From assembly GCA_030145245.1 (NCBI GenBank), contig JAQYWC010000011.1, positions 1 through 64,000 of the forward strand: a stretch of DNA of 64,000 nt. The letters run 5' to 3'. This document shows, piece after piece, positions 43,768-53,177 of the stretch (its first letter is position 1; each line of letters opens with the position of its first letter). The translations under genes were made by a program, and so were the position numbers. This stretch comes from Desulfobacterium sp. Lineage in GTDB: Bacteria; Desulfobacterota; Desulfobacteria; Desulfobacterales; Desulfobacteraceae. The notes beneath the pieces were generated by a model. It did not search any database, had not been told where the DNA came from, and saw only the letters and a program-made list of their open reading frames with translations.

Positions 43768-46700
43768 ATGGAGACCCAGAGGACAAACAGCGGGCAGGGG
43801 TTGCCCCCCGGCCTTTCCATTATTCATTCCAACCATCTGGAAGCTTTGAGACAGGTGGCTGTGGGCTGGATAAAGGCCCACCCCCTCAAGGTGCTCGAGA
43901 CCGAGCAGTTCATTGTTCAGAGCAACGGCATGGCCCAGTGGCTCAAGCTTGCCCTGGCTGCGGACGACGGGTGCGGCATCAGTGCGGGTCTCGAGGTTCA
44001 GCTGCCCGGGCGCTACATCTGGACCGCCTACCGTTCCGTGCTGGGGGACGATACCATCCCCGTGGATTCTCCCTATGATAAAGAGCGGCTGATTTGGCGG
44101 CTGTTTCGCATCCTGCCGTCCCTTTCCGGGGACAGCACGTTTCTGCCCCTCAACCGGTTTCTGGAACAGGACGAAGACCAGCGCAAACGCCATCAGCTCT
44201 CCTGCCACCTGGCAGACCTCTATGACCAGTACCAGGTGTACCGGGCCGACTGGCTGGAGGACTGGGCCGACGGCAGGGACCAGCTCAGGAAGGGCGGGGG
44301 CGAAGCGGTTGAGCTGCCCCAGGAACAGAAATGGCAGGCGGAACTGTGGAGACGGCTCAGGGCCGATGTCCCGGACGCATTTCGGAAGATCGGCCGTGCA
44401 GACCTGCACCAGCGTTTTCTCAAGCAGATGGCAGAACTTGAAGAGCGGCCCCATGCCTTGCCTCCAAGGGTCATCGTGTTCGGTATTTCATCTTTGCCCA
44501 AACAGGTGCTCGAGGCCCTGCACGGTGTTTCCCGCCAATGCCAGGTGCTGCTCTTTGTCCACAATCCCTGCCGCCACTTCTGGGCCGACATCATAGAAGA
44601 CCGGGAACTTTTGCGCATCGAGCATGCCCGTCACAATGCCAAGGCTTCCATGCCCGATCCCCTTGACCGGGAGCTTCTCCACCAGCACGCCAACCCTCTT
44701 CTTGCGGCCTGGGGCAAGCAGGGCAGGGACTACATCGGGTTGCTCTACGGCTATGACGAGCCTGAAAACTATGAAAAGGATTTTGCGGAGATCGACCTGT
44801 TTGATGATTTTCTATCGCCGGGAACAGGGGGGACGCTGCTCCAGCAGGTCCAGCAGGCGATCCTTGACCTTGAACCCCTTCCCACTGACAGGGAAGAGAG
44901 GCAATTGGTTGAGTTTGACGACCGATCCATCAGCTTTCAGATTGCCCACAGTCGCCAGCGGGAGGTGGAGGTTCTCCAGGATCAGCTCCTCCACTGTTTT
45001 GAGACCATCGAAGACCTGAATCCCAGGGATGTCATCGTGATGACACCGGATATCGAGGCCTATGCTCCCCACATCGAGGCCGTGTTCGGCAACCTCTCCC
45101 CCAGGGATCCAAGGTTTATCCCCTTTACCATTGCGGACAAGCCCAACAGGGAGAGCGTGCCCATGCTCAAGGCCCTTGAGAAGCTTTTGCACCTGCCCGA
45201 CTCCCGCATGGCCGTCAGCGACCTCATGGATCTTCTGGAGGTGCCGGCCTTCAGGGAACGGTTCGGCATGGATGAAGCGGACCTGCCAAGGCTCCACCAG
45301 TGGATCGAGGGTGCCGGCATCTCCTGGGGACTGAGCCCCGACCAGCGCACAACTTTTGGGCTGCCCCCGGGGCTTGGCCAGAACACCTGGGATTTCGGTC
45401 TTAAACGAATGCTCCTCGGCTATGCCGTGGGCAAGGGGGAGGAGTGGAACGGCATCGAACCCTATGACGAGGTGGGGGGGCTTGAAGCTGCCCTGGTGGG
45501 TCCGCTTTCAGCCGTGCTCGACCAGATGGAGACCCTTTGGCGGTCGTTGAGCCAACCGGGCACTCCAGGGGAATGGTGCCTTCGCATCAGGAACCTTGCA
45601 AGGGACTGCTTCCTGCCCACAGAGAACCAGGACCGCCTGACCGTCAACCGTTTGGAGCAGGTGCTGGACGACTGGCTGGAAGCCTGTAACGAGGCCGAAC
45701 TTGAAGATAAGCTGACCCTGGCCGTGGTGCGGGAATTTTTCCTTGGAATGATGGTTGAATCCAGTATTTCCCAGCGCTTTCTGGCCGGCATGGTCAACTT
45801 CGGCACCCTCATGCCCATGCGTGCCATCCCCTTTAAAGTGGTGTGCCTTCTGGGTATCAACGACGGGGATTTCCCAAGGAGCCATCCTCCCCTTGATTTC
45901 GACCTTATGGCCGGAAAAGGGCTCTACCGGCCCGGGGACCGTTCCCGCCGGGAGGATGACCGCTACCTCTTTCTGGAAGCCCTGCTTTCGGCCCGGGAAA
46001 AGTTCTACATCTCCCATGTGGGAAGGGATGTCCGGGACAACAGCGAGCGCATGCCGTCGGTGCTGGTGGGCCAGCTCAGGGACTATTTGGACGCAGGCTG
46101 GCAGCTGGACCCAGGCGGGCAACTCGACAATAACGGTCAGCTCCTCAATAACCTCACCTGCATTCATCCGCTGCAGCCCTTTGGCAGCGCCTATTTTCTC
46201 AATGAACGGCCTGACCTGTTCACCTATGCCCATGAGTGGCGAAGTTCCCTTGGGTTTAAGGACCCCGGGGTGGTTGAAGGGCCGTTGGAGCCGTCCCCGT
46301 TTGACGGTGCCCTCCAGCTCGCTTCCCTGATCCGGTTTTTGAAAAATCCGGTGCAATACTTTTTTAACCAGCGCCTTGCCATCCGTTTTGACGATGTCTC
46401 TGTGGTGAGCCAGGACCAGGAGCCCTTTGCCCTGGATTTTCTTGCCCCCTTCGGCCTTGGCAGCCAGCTTCTGGAGGCAGGGCTTTCAGCAGAACCCGGA
46501 GCGGTGGAAATCACAATCGCAAGGGAGGCCGAGCGCCTTACCCGCACAGGGGAGCTGCCCATGGCCGGATTTGGCAAGCTTGCTGCAAAAGAGCTAAAGC
46601 AACCGGTCCTTTCCATGGTCAACCAGCACCATGAACTTTGTTCCCAATGGCCCCTTGCCTGCGATCCAATGGAGATCTCCATTCCCCTTGACCCGGATCA

Positions 46701-47280
46701 ATCCCAGGTCTCCACCCTGGACGACTGGCTGGACCGGCTCCATGAAACCGGTTCCCCGGACGCTTCGAATGCCTTGGCCCGGTATGGGCGGTGGGAGTTC
46801 TATCCAAGGCCCATCATGGACAAGGGGGGGAAGTTATTTCGGCTCTACAGCCTGGTTCCCCTCTGGGTAAAACATCTTTCCGGCTGCGCCCAGGGGATGG
46901 ACCTTGCAAGTTCTCTGGTGGCCCCGGACGGTGTGGCAACCCTTAAGCCCCTGGAGAAAACAAGGGCCAAAAAGATTCTCATGACCCTGATCGGGCATTG
47001 GTGGGAAGGCCGCAATTACCCCCTGCCCGTGACCGCAAAAACCGGAATTGCCTATGTGGATATCTTGAAAGCAAAGGATGGGGAAAAGGCAAAGGCTGAA
47101 GCGTTAAAGACCTATGAGGGTGACGGCTTCAGGTCCCATGGCGAGCTTGGGTATGATCGCTATCTCCAACGGGAGTACCCGGAATTTGATGCCCTGTGGC
47201 AGGCCCATGACAACAGCTTTACCACCCTTTGTGAAACATTGTATGAACCCCTTGTGTGTGCCCTGAGAGAGGAGGCGTAA
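43768..47280 (+). CDS. recC: exodeoxyribonuclease V gamma subunit RecC
   Basis: A 1170-aa subunit of the RecBCD helicase-nuclease that processes double-strand breaks and recognises Chi. The N-terminus LSIIHSNHLEALRQVAVGWIKAHP and the segment VQSNGMAQWLKLALA are the RecC signatures. PMRAIPFKVVCLLGINDGDFPR is conserved in the middle. The protein is a dead helicase fold and no Walker A is expected or seen. GGAGA precedes the ATG. recB starts 2 bases after its stop, giving a recC-recB-recD operon. Confidence 0.96.
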   Translation: METQRTNSGQGLPPGLSIIHSNHLEALRQVAVGWIKAHPLKVLETEQFIVQSNGMAQWLKLALAADDGCGISAGLEVQLPGRYIWTAYRSVLGDDTIPVDSPYDKERLIWRLFRILPSLSGDSTFLPLNRFLEQDEDQRKRHQLSCHLADLYDQYQVYRADWLEDWADGRDQLRKGGGEAVELPQEQKWQAELWRRLRADVPDAFRKIGRADLHQRFLKQMAELEERPHALPPRVIVFGISSLPKQVLEALHGVSRQCQVLLFVHNPCRHFWADIIEDRELLRIEHARHNAKASMPDPLDRELLHQHANPLLAAWGKQGRDYIGLLYGYDEPENYEKDFAEIDLFDDFLSPGTGGTLLQQVQQAILDLEPLPTDREERQLVEFDDRSISFQIAHSRQREVEVLQDQLLHCFETIEDLNPRDVIVMTPDIEAYAPHIEAVFGNLSPRDPRFIPFTIADKPNRESVPMLKALEKLLHLPDSRMAVSDLMDLLEVPAFRERFGMDEADLPRLHQWIEGAGISWGLSPDQRTTFGLPPGLGQNTWDFGLKRMLLGYAVGKGEEWNGIEPYDEVGGLEAALVGPLSAVLDQMETLWRSLSQPGTPGEWCLRIRNLARDCFLPTENQDRLTVNRLEQVLDDWLEACNEAELEDKLTLAVVREFFLGMMVESSISQRFLAGMVNFGTLMPMRAIPFKVVCLLGINDGDFPRSHPPLDFDLMAGKGLYRPGDRSRREDDRYLFLEALLSAREKFYISHVGRDVRDNSERMPSVLVGQLRDYLDAGWQLDPGGQLDNNGQLLNNLTCIHPLQPFGSAYFLNERPDLFTYAHEWRSSLGFKDPGVVEGPLEPSPFDGALQLASLIRFLKNPVQYFFNQRLAIRFDDVSVVSQDQEPFALDFLAPFGLGSQLLEAGLSAEPGAVEITIAREAERLTRTGELPMAGFGKLAAKELKQPVLSMVNQHHELCSQWPLACDPMEISIPLDPDQSQVSTLDDWLDRLHETGSPDASNALARYGRWEFYPRPIMDKGGKLFRLYSLVPLWVKHLSGCAQGMDLASSLVAPDGVATLKPLEKTRAKKILMTLIGHWWEGRNYPLPVTAKTGIAYVDILKAKDGEKAKAEALKTYEGDGFRSHGELGYDRYLQREYPEFDALWQAHDNSFTTLCETLYEPLVCALREEA

Positions 47281-47282
47281 CC

Positions 47283-50200
47283 ATGGCAGAAAAATTAGAT
47301 TCACTGACCTTTCCCCTCCACGGCACCCGGTTGATCGAGGCCAGTGCCGGAACGGGCAAGACCTACACCATTGCGGCCCTCTATCTGCGCCTGGTGCTGG
47401 GCCATGGTGGCGAGAACGGCTTCTCAAGGGCGTTGACCCCGCCGGAGATCCTGGTGGTCACCTTTACCAATGCGGCCACCGAAGAACTCAGGGAGCGGAT
47501 CAGGAGTCGGCTTACCGAGGCGGCGGCCTTTTTCCGGGAGATTGGGGAGGGGGATGATCTCCTTGAAGGCCTTAGGGCCGACCATGATTCTGATTCCTGG
47601 CCGGCCAAGGCCATGCAGCTTGACCAGGCAGCCCAGTGGATGGATGAATCCGCCATCCACACCATCCATGCCTGGTGCCAGCGCATGCTTCGTCAGCACG
47701 CCTTTGACAGCCTCTCCCTCTTTGATCTGGAGCTGGCCCCCAGTGACCAGGATCTGCTGGAGGAGGCGGCCTGCGACTTCTGGCGCGCCGGTTTCTATCC
47801 CCGGACCGAGGCGGTGCTGTCCGAGTTTAAGGCCGTGGCCAAAATCACCACCCCCCAGGAACTTTTGAAGCAGGCCATGCCCCTGATCAATGCCGGGAAA
47901 AAGAATGGGGTCAACCCCTTTGAGATGCTTGAGCAGCGCAGACAGGCTGTTGAGGAGGCCCGCAAGGTCTGGGCGTCGGACTATAAACAGGCCGTGGACC
48001 TTGTTGTCAGCGCCCAGGCAGACAAGAGCCTGAACAACAACAAGTATCGAAAAACCTCCCTGGCCAACTGGATGGCCCAGCTGGACGCCTGGGTCAACAG
48101 CCAGGGCCCCCTGCCGGATACCCAGGTGCTGGAGAAATTTTCGACCCAGGGCCTTGCCGCCGGGGTGTCAAAGAAGAAGAGTCCCCCTGTTCATGCAGCC
48201 TATGACGCCTTTGACCAATTGAACGGGCTGTTGGAATCCCTTGATGTCAAGGAGGCCCTTGTATCCCATGCCGCATCGGAGATCAACCGCCGGGTGATGG
48301 CGGCAAAGGCCCGGCTCTCCCGCATGGGCTTCAACGATCTGCTCACCCGCCTGGGGGAGGCCCTGTCCCGGCCGGAGAGCAACCGTCTTGCCGAGGTGAT
48401 CCGTCACCAGTTTCCCGTGGCCATGATCGATGAGTTCCAGGACACTGATCCCGTTCAGTATGCCTCCTTTGGCAGCATCTATCTGGGCCAGGAGAATGCC
48501 GGCCTGTTCATGATCGGGGATCCCAAGCAGGCGATCTACGCCTTTCGCGGGGCCGACATCCACACCTATCTTACTGCCCGGCACGATACCCAGGGACGCC
48601 ACTACACCCTGGAGAAAAATTACCGCTCCACCCAGGGCATGGTGGATGCCGTGAACCAGATGTTTGACCGGGCTGCTAAATTCAGCGACGGCGCTTTTCT
48701 GTTCAAGGACGATATTCCCTTTGACAGGGTCGATGCCCAGGGACGATCCGAGGGATTCATGGTGGACGGTGATGAAGCACCCCCTGTGACCCTGTGGCAG
48801 ATGGACCAGGATGAACCCGTTGCCAAGACCGGCCCGGACGGCTATGTCGCCAGGATGGCAGAGGCCGGGGCCGGCGAGATCGTCCGGCTCCTGAACCTAG
48901 GACAGGCATCGCCTTGTGGGGCAGGATTTAAGGATCAGCAGCAGGAGAACGGTGAAATTGTCCCCCTCCGGCCGTCGGACATTGCCGTCCTGGTTCGGGA
49001 CGGCATGGAAGCCAGGGCCATTCGAAACGCCCTTGAAAAACGGCGGGTGAGGTCGGTCTACCTGTCGGACCGGGAATCGGTGTTTGACAGCCAGGAGGCG
49101 GTTTCTTTGCTCTATCTTCTCCAGGCCTGCTCCGACCCCACAAACGACCAGGTGTTGCGGACAGCCCTGGCCACCCAGGTGCTGGATCTTTCCCTTACCA
49201 CCCTTGATGGGTTGAACCGGGACGAGCTTGCCTGGGAGGCGGAACTTGAGCGGTTTAAGAAATTCCGGAATATCTGGCGCAGCCAGGGCGTGCTCCCCAT
49301 GGTGCGCACCCTGCTTGCCGACTTCAATGTGGGGGCACGGCTTTTGGCAAAGCCCTTTGGCGAACGCCAGCTGACCAATCTTCTCCACCTTGCCGAAATG
49401 ATCCAGGCCGCCGCCGCAACCCTTGACGGAGAGCAGGGGGTGATCCGGTGGCTGGCAGGCCAGATCGAGAATCCCGGCAACGGTGTTGACGACGAGATCC
49501 TGCGCCTTGAAAGCGACGAGGAACTCGTCCGGGTGGTTACAATCCATAAATCAAAAGGTTTGGAGTATCCCCTGGTGTTCCTTCCTTTTATATGCAGCTT
49601 CCGCAAGCTCACTGCCCGGAACTCTCCCATGGTCAAGTACCATGACGCCCAGGGTGAGGTCCGAATGGTGGTGAACCCGGGGGAGGAGGCGCTTGAACAG
49701 GCCGACCACGAGCGCCTGGCTGAGGATCTTCGGATGCTCTATGTTGCCCTGACCCGGCCCCGTTATGCCTGCTGGCTCGGCATCGGGGTGATGGGCAAGA
49801 CCACCAAGAAATCCGGGGAGACCACCACCCTGCACGAGTCGGGTCTGGGTTACCTGCTTTCAGGGGGTGAGATGATCGGCACGGCTGAACTCTCCCCCAT
49901 CCTCGACGATTTCAAAGGGGATTGCGGGGGCATGGCCATCAAGTCCCTTCCCGAACCGTCAACCGAGGAAGTTGCTCCTGGGGAGAAAGAGATGGAACTC
50001 TCCCAGGCCCGGGCCTTTACCGGCAAGGTTCCCCGGAACTGGCGGATCACGAGTTACTCCGGTATTCTTACCGGCGCTGCCATGCCCGAACATCAGCTTG
50101 GGACGCAGATTTCAAGTCAGCTTGGGGGACAGATTCCAAATCTGTCCCCTGTGGTTGACTCCCCGGACACCGCATCCCAGGACCAGCTCCAGGAGGCGGA

Positions 50201-51011
50201 AACCCAGCTTGGGGGACAGATTTCAAATCTGTCCCCAGTTGTTAAGGTCAATGCGCGTTCCATCCATACCTTTGCGAGGGGGCCTGAGCCCGGAACTTTT
50301 CTCCACGATATCCTGGAACGGGCGGCAACCCAGGGGTTTGACCAGACTTCATCGGACCGGGACGCCACACTTAAGCAAGTTACCCAGCTCTGCCAGCGCA
50401 GGGGATGGGAGGAGTGGACAGAGGTCCTCACCGACTGGCTCATGGACCTTGTCCGGGTGGGGCTGACCCTGCCCGGCCAGACCATGGACAATATGCAATC
50501 CATGGAACTGTCGGAACTTGACCGGGACCTGTGCCGGGCCGAGATGGAGTTCATGTTTGCGGCCCACGGGGTGTATATCCCTGTGCTGGACCGACTGGTG
50601 GGGGAGTCTGTCCTGCCCGGCCATGTCCGGCCGGTGTTAAGGGAAGACCGGGTGAACGGCATGCTCAAGGGGTTCATCGACCTTGTCTTCTGTTTTGAAG
50701 GACGCTATTTTGTCCTGGATTACAAATCCAACCACCTGGGGGATACCCAAGCCGCCTACGGCACCGAGGCCATGGCCTACGCCATGCTGGAGCATCGGTA
50801 CGATCTTCAATATGTGCTCTACACCCTGGCACTCCATCGGCTGCTCAAGGCAAGGATCCCGGACTATGATTACGACCGTGATGTGGGCGGGGTGGTCTAT
50901 CTGTTTTTGAGGGGTGTCAATGATTCGGGCCAGGGCGTTTATACCGACAAACCCTCAAAAGAGCTGATCATTTCCCTGGACCACCTGTTTCAACGAGGAG
51001 AAAATTCATGA
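47283..51011 (+). CDS. recB: exodeoxyribonuclease V beta subunit RecB, with REP-derived insert
   Basis: A 1242-aa subunit: 3'-5' superfamily 1 helicase plus nuclease. Walker A is EASAGTGKTYTI (residues 19-30), Walker B is MIDEFQDTDPVQY, motif VI is YVALTRPRY, and the C-terminal nuclease has GFIDLVF...FVLDYKSNH. Between helicase and nuclease, about residues 937-986, the sequence carries LGGQIPNLSPVV and LGGQISNLSPVV, in-frame translations of two REP palindromes plus a decayed third. I start at ATG 47283, not the upstream GTG. The stop overlaps the start of recD. Confidence 0.95.
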   Translation: MAEKLDSLTFPLHGTRLIEASAGTGKTYTIAALYLRLVLGHGGENGFSRALTPPEILVVTFTNAATEELRERIRSRLTEAAAFFREIGEGDDLLEGLRADHDSDSWPAKAMQLDQAAQWMDESAIHTIHAWCQRMLRQHAFDSLSLFDLELAPSDQDLLEEAACDFWRAGFYPRTEAVLSEFKAVAKITTPQELLKQAMPLINAGKKNGVNPFEMLEQRRQAVEEARKVWASDYKQAVDLVVSAQADKSLNNNKYRKTSLANWMAQLDAWVNSQGPLPDTQVLEKFSTQGLAAGVSKKKSPPVHAAYDAFDQLNGLLESLDVKEALVSHAASEINRRVMAAKARLSRMGFNDLLTRLGEALSRPESNRLAEVIRHQFPVAMIDEFQDTDPVQYASFGSIYLGQENAGLFMIGDPKQAIYAFRGADIHTYLTARHDTQGRHYTLEKNYRSTQGMVDAVNQMFDRAAKFSDGAFLFKDDIPFDRVDAQGRSEGFMVDGDEAPPVTLWQMDQDEPVAKTGPDGYVARMAEAGAGEIVRLLNLGQASPCGAGFKDQQQENGEIVPLRPSDIAVLVRDGMEARAIRNALEKRRVRSVYLSDRESVFDSQEAVSLLYLLQACSDPTNDQVLRTALATQVLDLSLTTLDGLNRDELAWEAELERFKKFRNIWRSQGVLPMVRTLLADFNVGARLLAKPFGERQLTNLLHLAEMIQAAAATLDGEQGVIRWLAGQIENPGNGVDDEILRLESDEELVRVVTIHKSKGLEYPLVFLPFICSFRKLTARNSPMVKYHDAQGEVRMVVNPGEEALEQADHERLAEDLRMLYVALTRPRYACWLGIGVMGKTTKKSGETTTLHESGLGYLLSGGEMIGTAELSPILDDFKGDCGGMAIKSLPEPSTEEVAPGEKEMELSQARAFTGKVPRNWRITSYSGILTGAAMPEHQLGTQISSQLGGQIPNLSPVVDSPDTASQDQLQEAETQLGGQISNLSPVVKVNARSIHTFARGPEPGTFLHDILERAATQGFDQTSSDRDATLKQVTQLCQRRGWEEWTEVLTDWLMDLVRVGLTLPGQTMDNMQSMELSELDRDLCRAEMEFMFAAHGVYIPVLDRLVGESVLPGHVRPVLREDRVNGMLKGFIDLVFCFEGRYFVLDYKSNHLGDTQAAYGTEAMAYAMLEHRYDLQYVLYTLALHRLLKARIPDYDYDRDVGGVVYLFLRGVNDSGQGVYTDKPSKELIISLDHLFQRGENS
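50094..50119. repeat. decayed REP copy inside recB
   Basis: CAGCTTGGGACGCAGATTTC followed by AAGTC resembles the left part of the two intact palindromes downstream, including the CAGCTTGGG that precedes each of them. Confidence 0.5.
50125..50149. repeat. REP-like palindrome, family A, inside recB (first intact copy)
   Basis: The GGGGACAGATT palindrome with CC at the centre, in frame in recB and preceded by CAGCTTG. It matches the copies at 26344 and 26429. Confidence 0.85.
50212..50236. repeat. REP-like palindrome, family A, inside recB (second intact copy)
   Basis: The GGGGACAGATTT palindrome, again preceded by CAGCTTG and read in the same frame as the first recB copy. Confidence 0.87.
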
Positions 51012-53005
51012 TGACCACCGCTGATTTTTTTGACCTGGTTCAGACCTGGACGGCCCGGGGGTGGTTGCGGCCCCTTGACGGTGCCTTTGTGATGTTTTTA
51101 AGCCGGCAGGAACCCACCGCCGCTCCCCTGGTGCTGCTGGGGGCGGCCCTTGCCAGCCATCAGCTTGGCCGTGGACATATCTGCCTGGATCTTGCCGGGG
51201 CCCTGAAAGATCCAGATGCCACCCTTTCCCTTCCCCCCGAAGGCGAGACTGGGGAGGAGTTGCCCTTGAAACCCTCGGAGGTGCTTTGCAACATTTCGGA
51301 GGAACAATGGGCCCACAGCCTTGGGGAGTCTTCCCTTGTGGGGGCGGATGCGGGCAATTCTCCCCTGGTGATGAACCAGGGCCGCCTTTACCTTCGCCGT
51401 TACTGGCACTATACCCAACGGGTGGCCGAAGAGATCCTCGGCCGGGTGGGTGGGGAACTGCCCGTGCCCGGCAACCTGGAAGCGCGCCTTGACGAACTTT
51501 TTGCCGGGTTGAGGGGGCCGGAAGAAAAGGATAAGCGCGTGATCCATTGGCAGAGCGTTGCCGCCGCCGTTGCCGCAACCAGTGCCTTCAGCGTGATTTC
51601 CGGTGGGCCCGGCACCGGAAAAACCACCACTGTGGTGCAGCTTCTGGGGCTCCTCCAGGGACTTGCCATGGAAGAGGGCAAGCCATTGCGGATTCGCCTT
51701 GCAGCACCCACGGGCAAAGCTGCGGCAAGGCTTACGGAATCCATCAGCACGGCCATTGGCAGGCTACCGGAAGCGATCCAGGCAAAGATCTCCACGGATG
51801 TTTCAACCCTCCACCGGTTGCTGGGCACCCGTCCCGATTCCCGTGGGTTTAAGCACAACCGGAACAACCCCCTCCATGTGGACCTTCTGGTGGTGGACGA
51901 GGCCTCCATGATCGACCTTGAGATGATGGACGCCCTGCTGGGGGCCCTGCCGTCAAAGGCCCGGCTCATCCTCCTTGGGGACAAGGACCAGCTCGCCTCG
52001 GTGGAGGCGGGGTCTGTGCTTGGAGACCTGTGCGCCAATGCCATGAATCCCTGCTACCGGCCTGAAACCGTTGCCTGGCTGCAGCAAGCCACCGGCTATG
52101 GGTTGTCGTCCTATTCAGGGCCGGGCAGTGATCTTGACCAGCAGATCGTTGTCTTGAGAAAGAGCCATAGGTTCGGTGAAAAGAGCGGCATCGGCGCCCT
52201 TGCCCGGTCTGTAAATATGGGGGACAGGGAGCAGGTGAACGATGTGTGGAACCAAGGCTTTTCCGATATCTCCCGCCTTGGGATAAATTCCTGTGAAGAC
52301 AGCGGGTTCCGGCGGCTGGTGCTGGACGGTAACCCAAAGGCGTTTGCCAAAAGTAAGGTCAAACCGGTGGGGTACCGGGCCTATCTCGAGATAATTGCCA
52401 AGGGACCCGGAGAGTGGGAGTCGGAGACCGCCTGGCTCAGGGAGGTTCTTTCCAGCTTTAACCGCTTCCAGCTGTTGACCCCCCTTCGAAAGGGGGACTG
52501 GGGTGTTGAGGGACTCAATACAACCACCGCCCGCATCCTTTATAAAGCCGGACTGATCCGGGCCACCCAGGGGTGGTATCCGGGCCGCCCGGTCCTTGTC
52601 ACCCGCAACGATTACAGCCTGGGGCTGATGAACGGGGATATCGGCATCGTCCTTGAAGTGACGGATGAGCGGAATCCGGAAAACCGGGGACTGAGGGTGG
52701 TCTTTCCCATGGCCGACGGTTCGTTGAAACGGGTGCTGCCCTCCCGGCTTGGGGAGGTGGAAACCGTCTATGCCATGACCGTGCATAAATCCCAGGGGTC
52801 TGAGTTTGATCACACGGCCCTGGTGCTGCCGGACACCATGAGTCCGGTGCTGACCCGGGAGCTGGTTTACACCGGGATCACCCGTGCCCGCTCCTGGTTT
52901 ACCCTGGCAAGCCCGTCCGTCGGTCTTCTGGCCGCAGCGGTTGAGCAGCGTACCCACAGGGCCTCGGGCCTTGGTGCAAAATTGGGGTCAGGCCCGGCTT
53001 ATTAG
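51008..53005 (+). CDS. recD: exodeoxyribonuclease V alpha subunit RecD
   Basis: A 665-aa 5'-3' superfamily 1 helicase of RecBCD. Walker A is VISGGPGTGKTTTVVQLLGL near residue 200, Walker B is VVDEASMIDL, and motif V/VI is YAMTVHKSQGSEFDH...TGITRARSW. Its ATG overlaps the recB stop. The family normally ends shortly after the RASGL-type segment; here AKLGSGPAY follows, encoded by GGGGTCAGGCCC, which belongs to the second REP-like family that fills the next 170 bases. The C-terminus appears to have been rewritten by repeat insertion. Confidence 0.95.
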   Translation: MMTTADFFDLVQTWTARGWLRPLDGAFVMFLSRQEPTAAPLVLLGAALASHQLGRGHICLDLAGALKDPDATLSLPPEGETGEELPLKPSEVLCNISEEQWAHSLGESSLVGADAGNSPLVMNQGRLYLRRYWHYTQRVAEEILGRVGGELPVPGNLEARLDELFAGLRGPEEKDKRVIHWQSVAAAVAATSAFSVISGGPGTGKTTTVVQLLGLLQGLAMEEGKPLRIRLAAPTGKAAARLTESISTAIGRLPEAIQAKISTDVSTLHRLLGTRPDSRGFKHNRNNPLHVDLLVVDEASMIDLEMMDALLGALPSKARLILLGDKDQLASVEAGSVLGDLCANAMNPCYRPETVAWLQQATGYGLSSYSGPGSDLDQQIVVLRKSHRFGEKSGIGALARSVNMGDREQVNDVWNQGFSDISRLGINSCEDSGFRRLVLDGNPKAFAKSKVKPVGYRAYLEIIAKGPGEWESETAWLREVLSSFNRFQLLTPLRKGDWGVEGLNTTTARILYKAGLIRATQGWYPGRPVLVTRNDYSLGLMNGDIGIVLEVTDERNPENRGLRVVFPMADGSLKRVLPSRLGEVETVYAMTVHKSQGSEFDHTALVLPDTMSPVLTRELVYTGITRARSWFTLASPSVGLLAAAVEQRTHRASGLGAKLGSGPAY

Positions 53006-53145
53006 CTTATTTATAGTTGGAGTTAGACTTAGCTTATATAATGGTCTGACCCCGTATGATATGTTTAACCCACATATGGTTCGTATGATGTAAGCTAAGA
53101 GCTAAGTCTGACCCCGTCTGGTTCGTCTGCCCCCGTATGGTGGTA
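52984..53145. repeat. REP-like repeats, family B (GTCTGACCCCGT units)
   Basis: GTCTGACCCCGT occurs at 53044 and 53106 and GTCTGCCCCCGTATGG at 53125. The inverse GGGGTCAGG lies at the end of recD (52986). AGACTTAGCTTA at 53026 is inverted as TAAGCTAAG and GCTAAGTCT near 53091-53109. The arrangement is that of a mosaic of palindromic repeat units between recD and the next gene. Confidence 0.7.
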
Positions 53146-53177
53146 TAAGTTTGACGCCGTAATACATAATAAATGAA

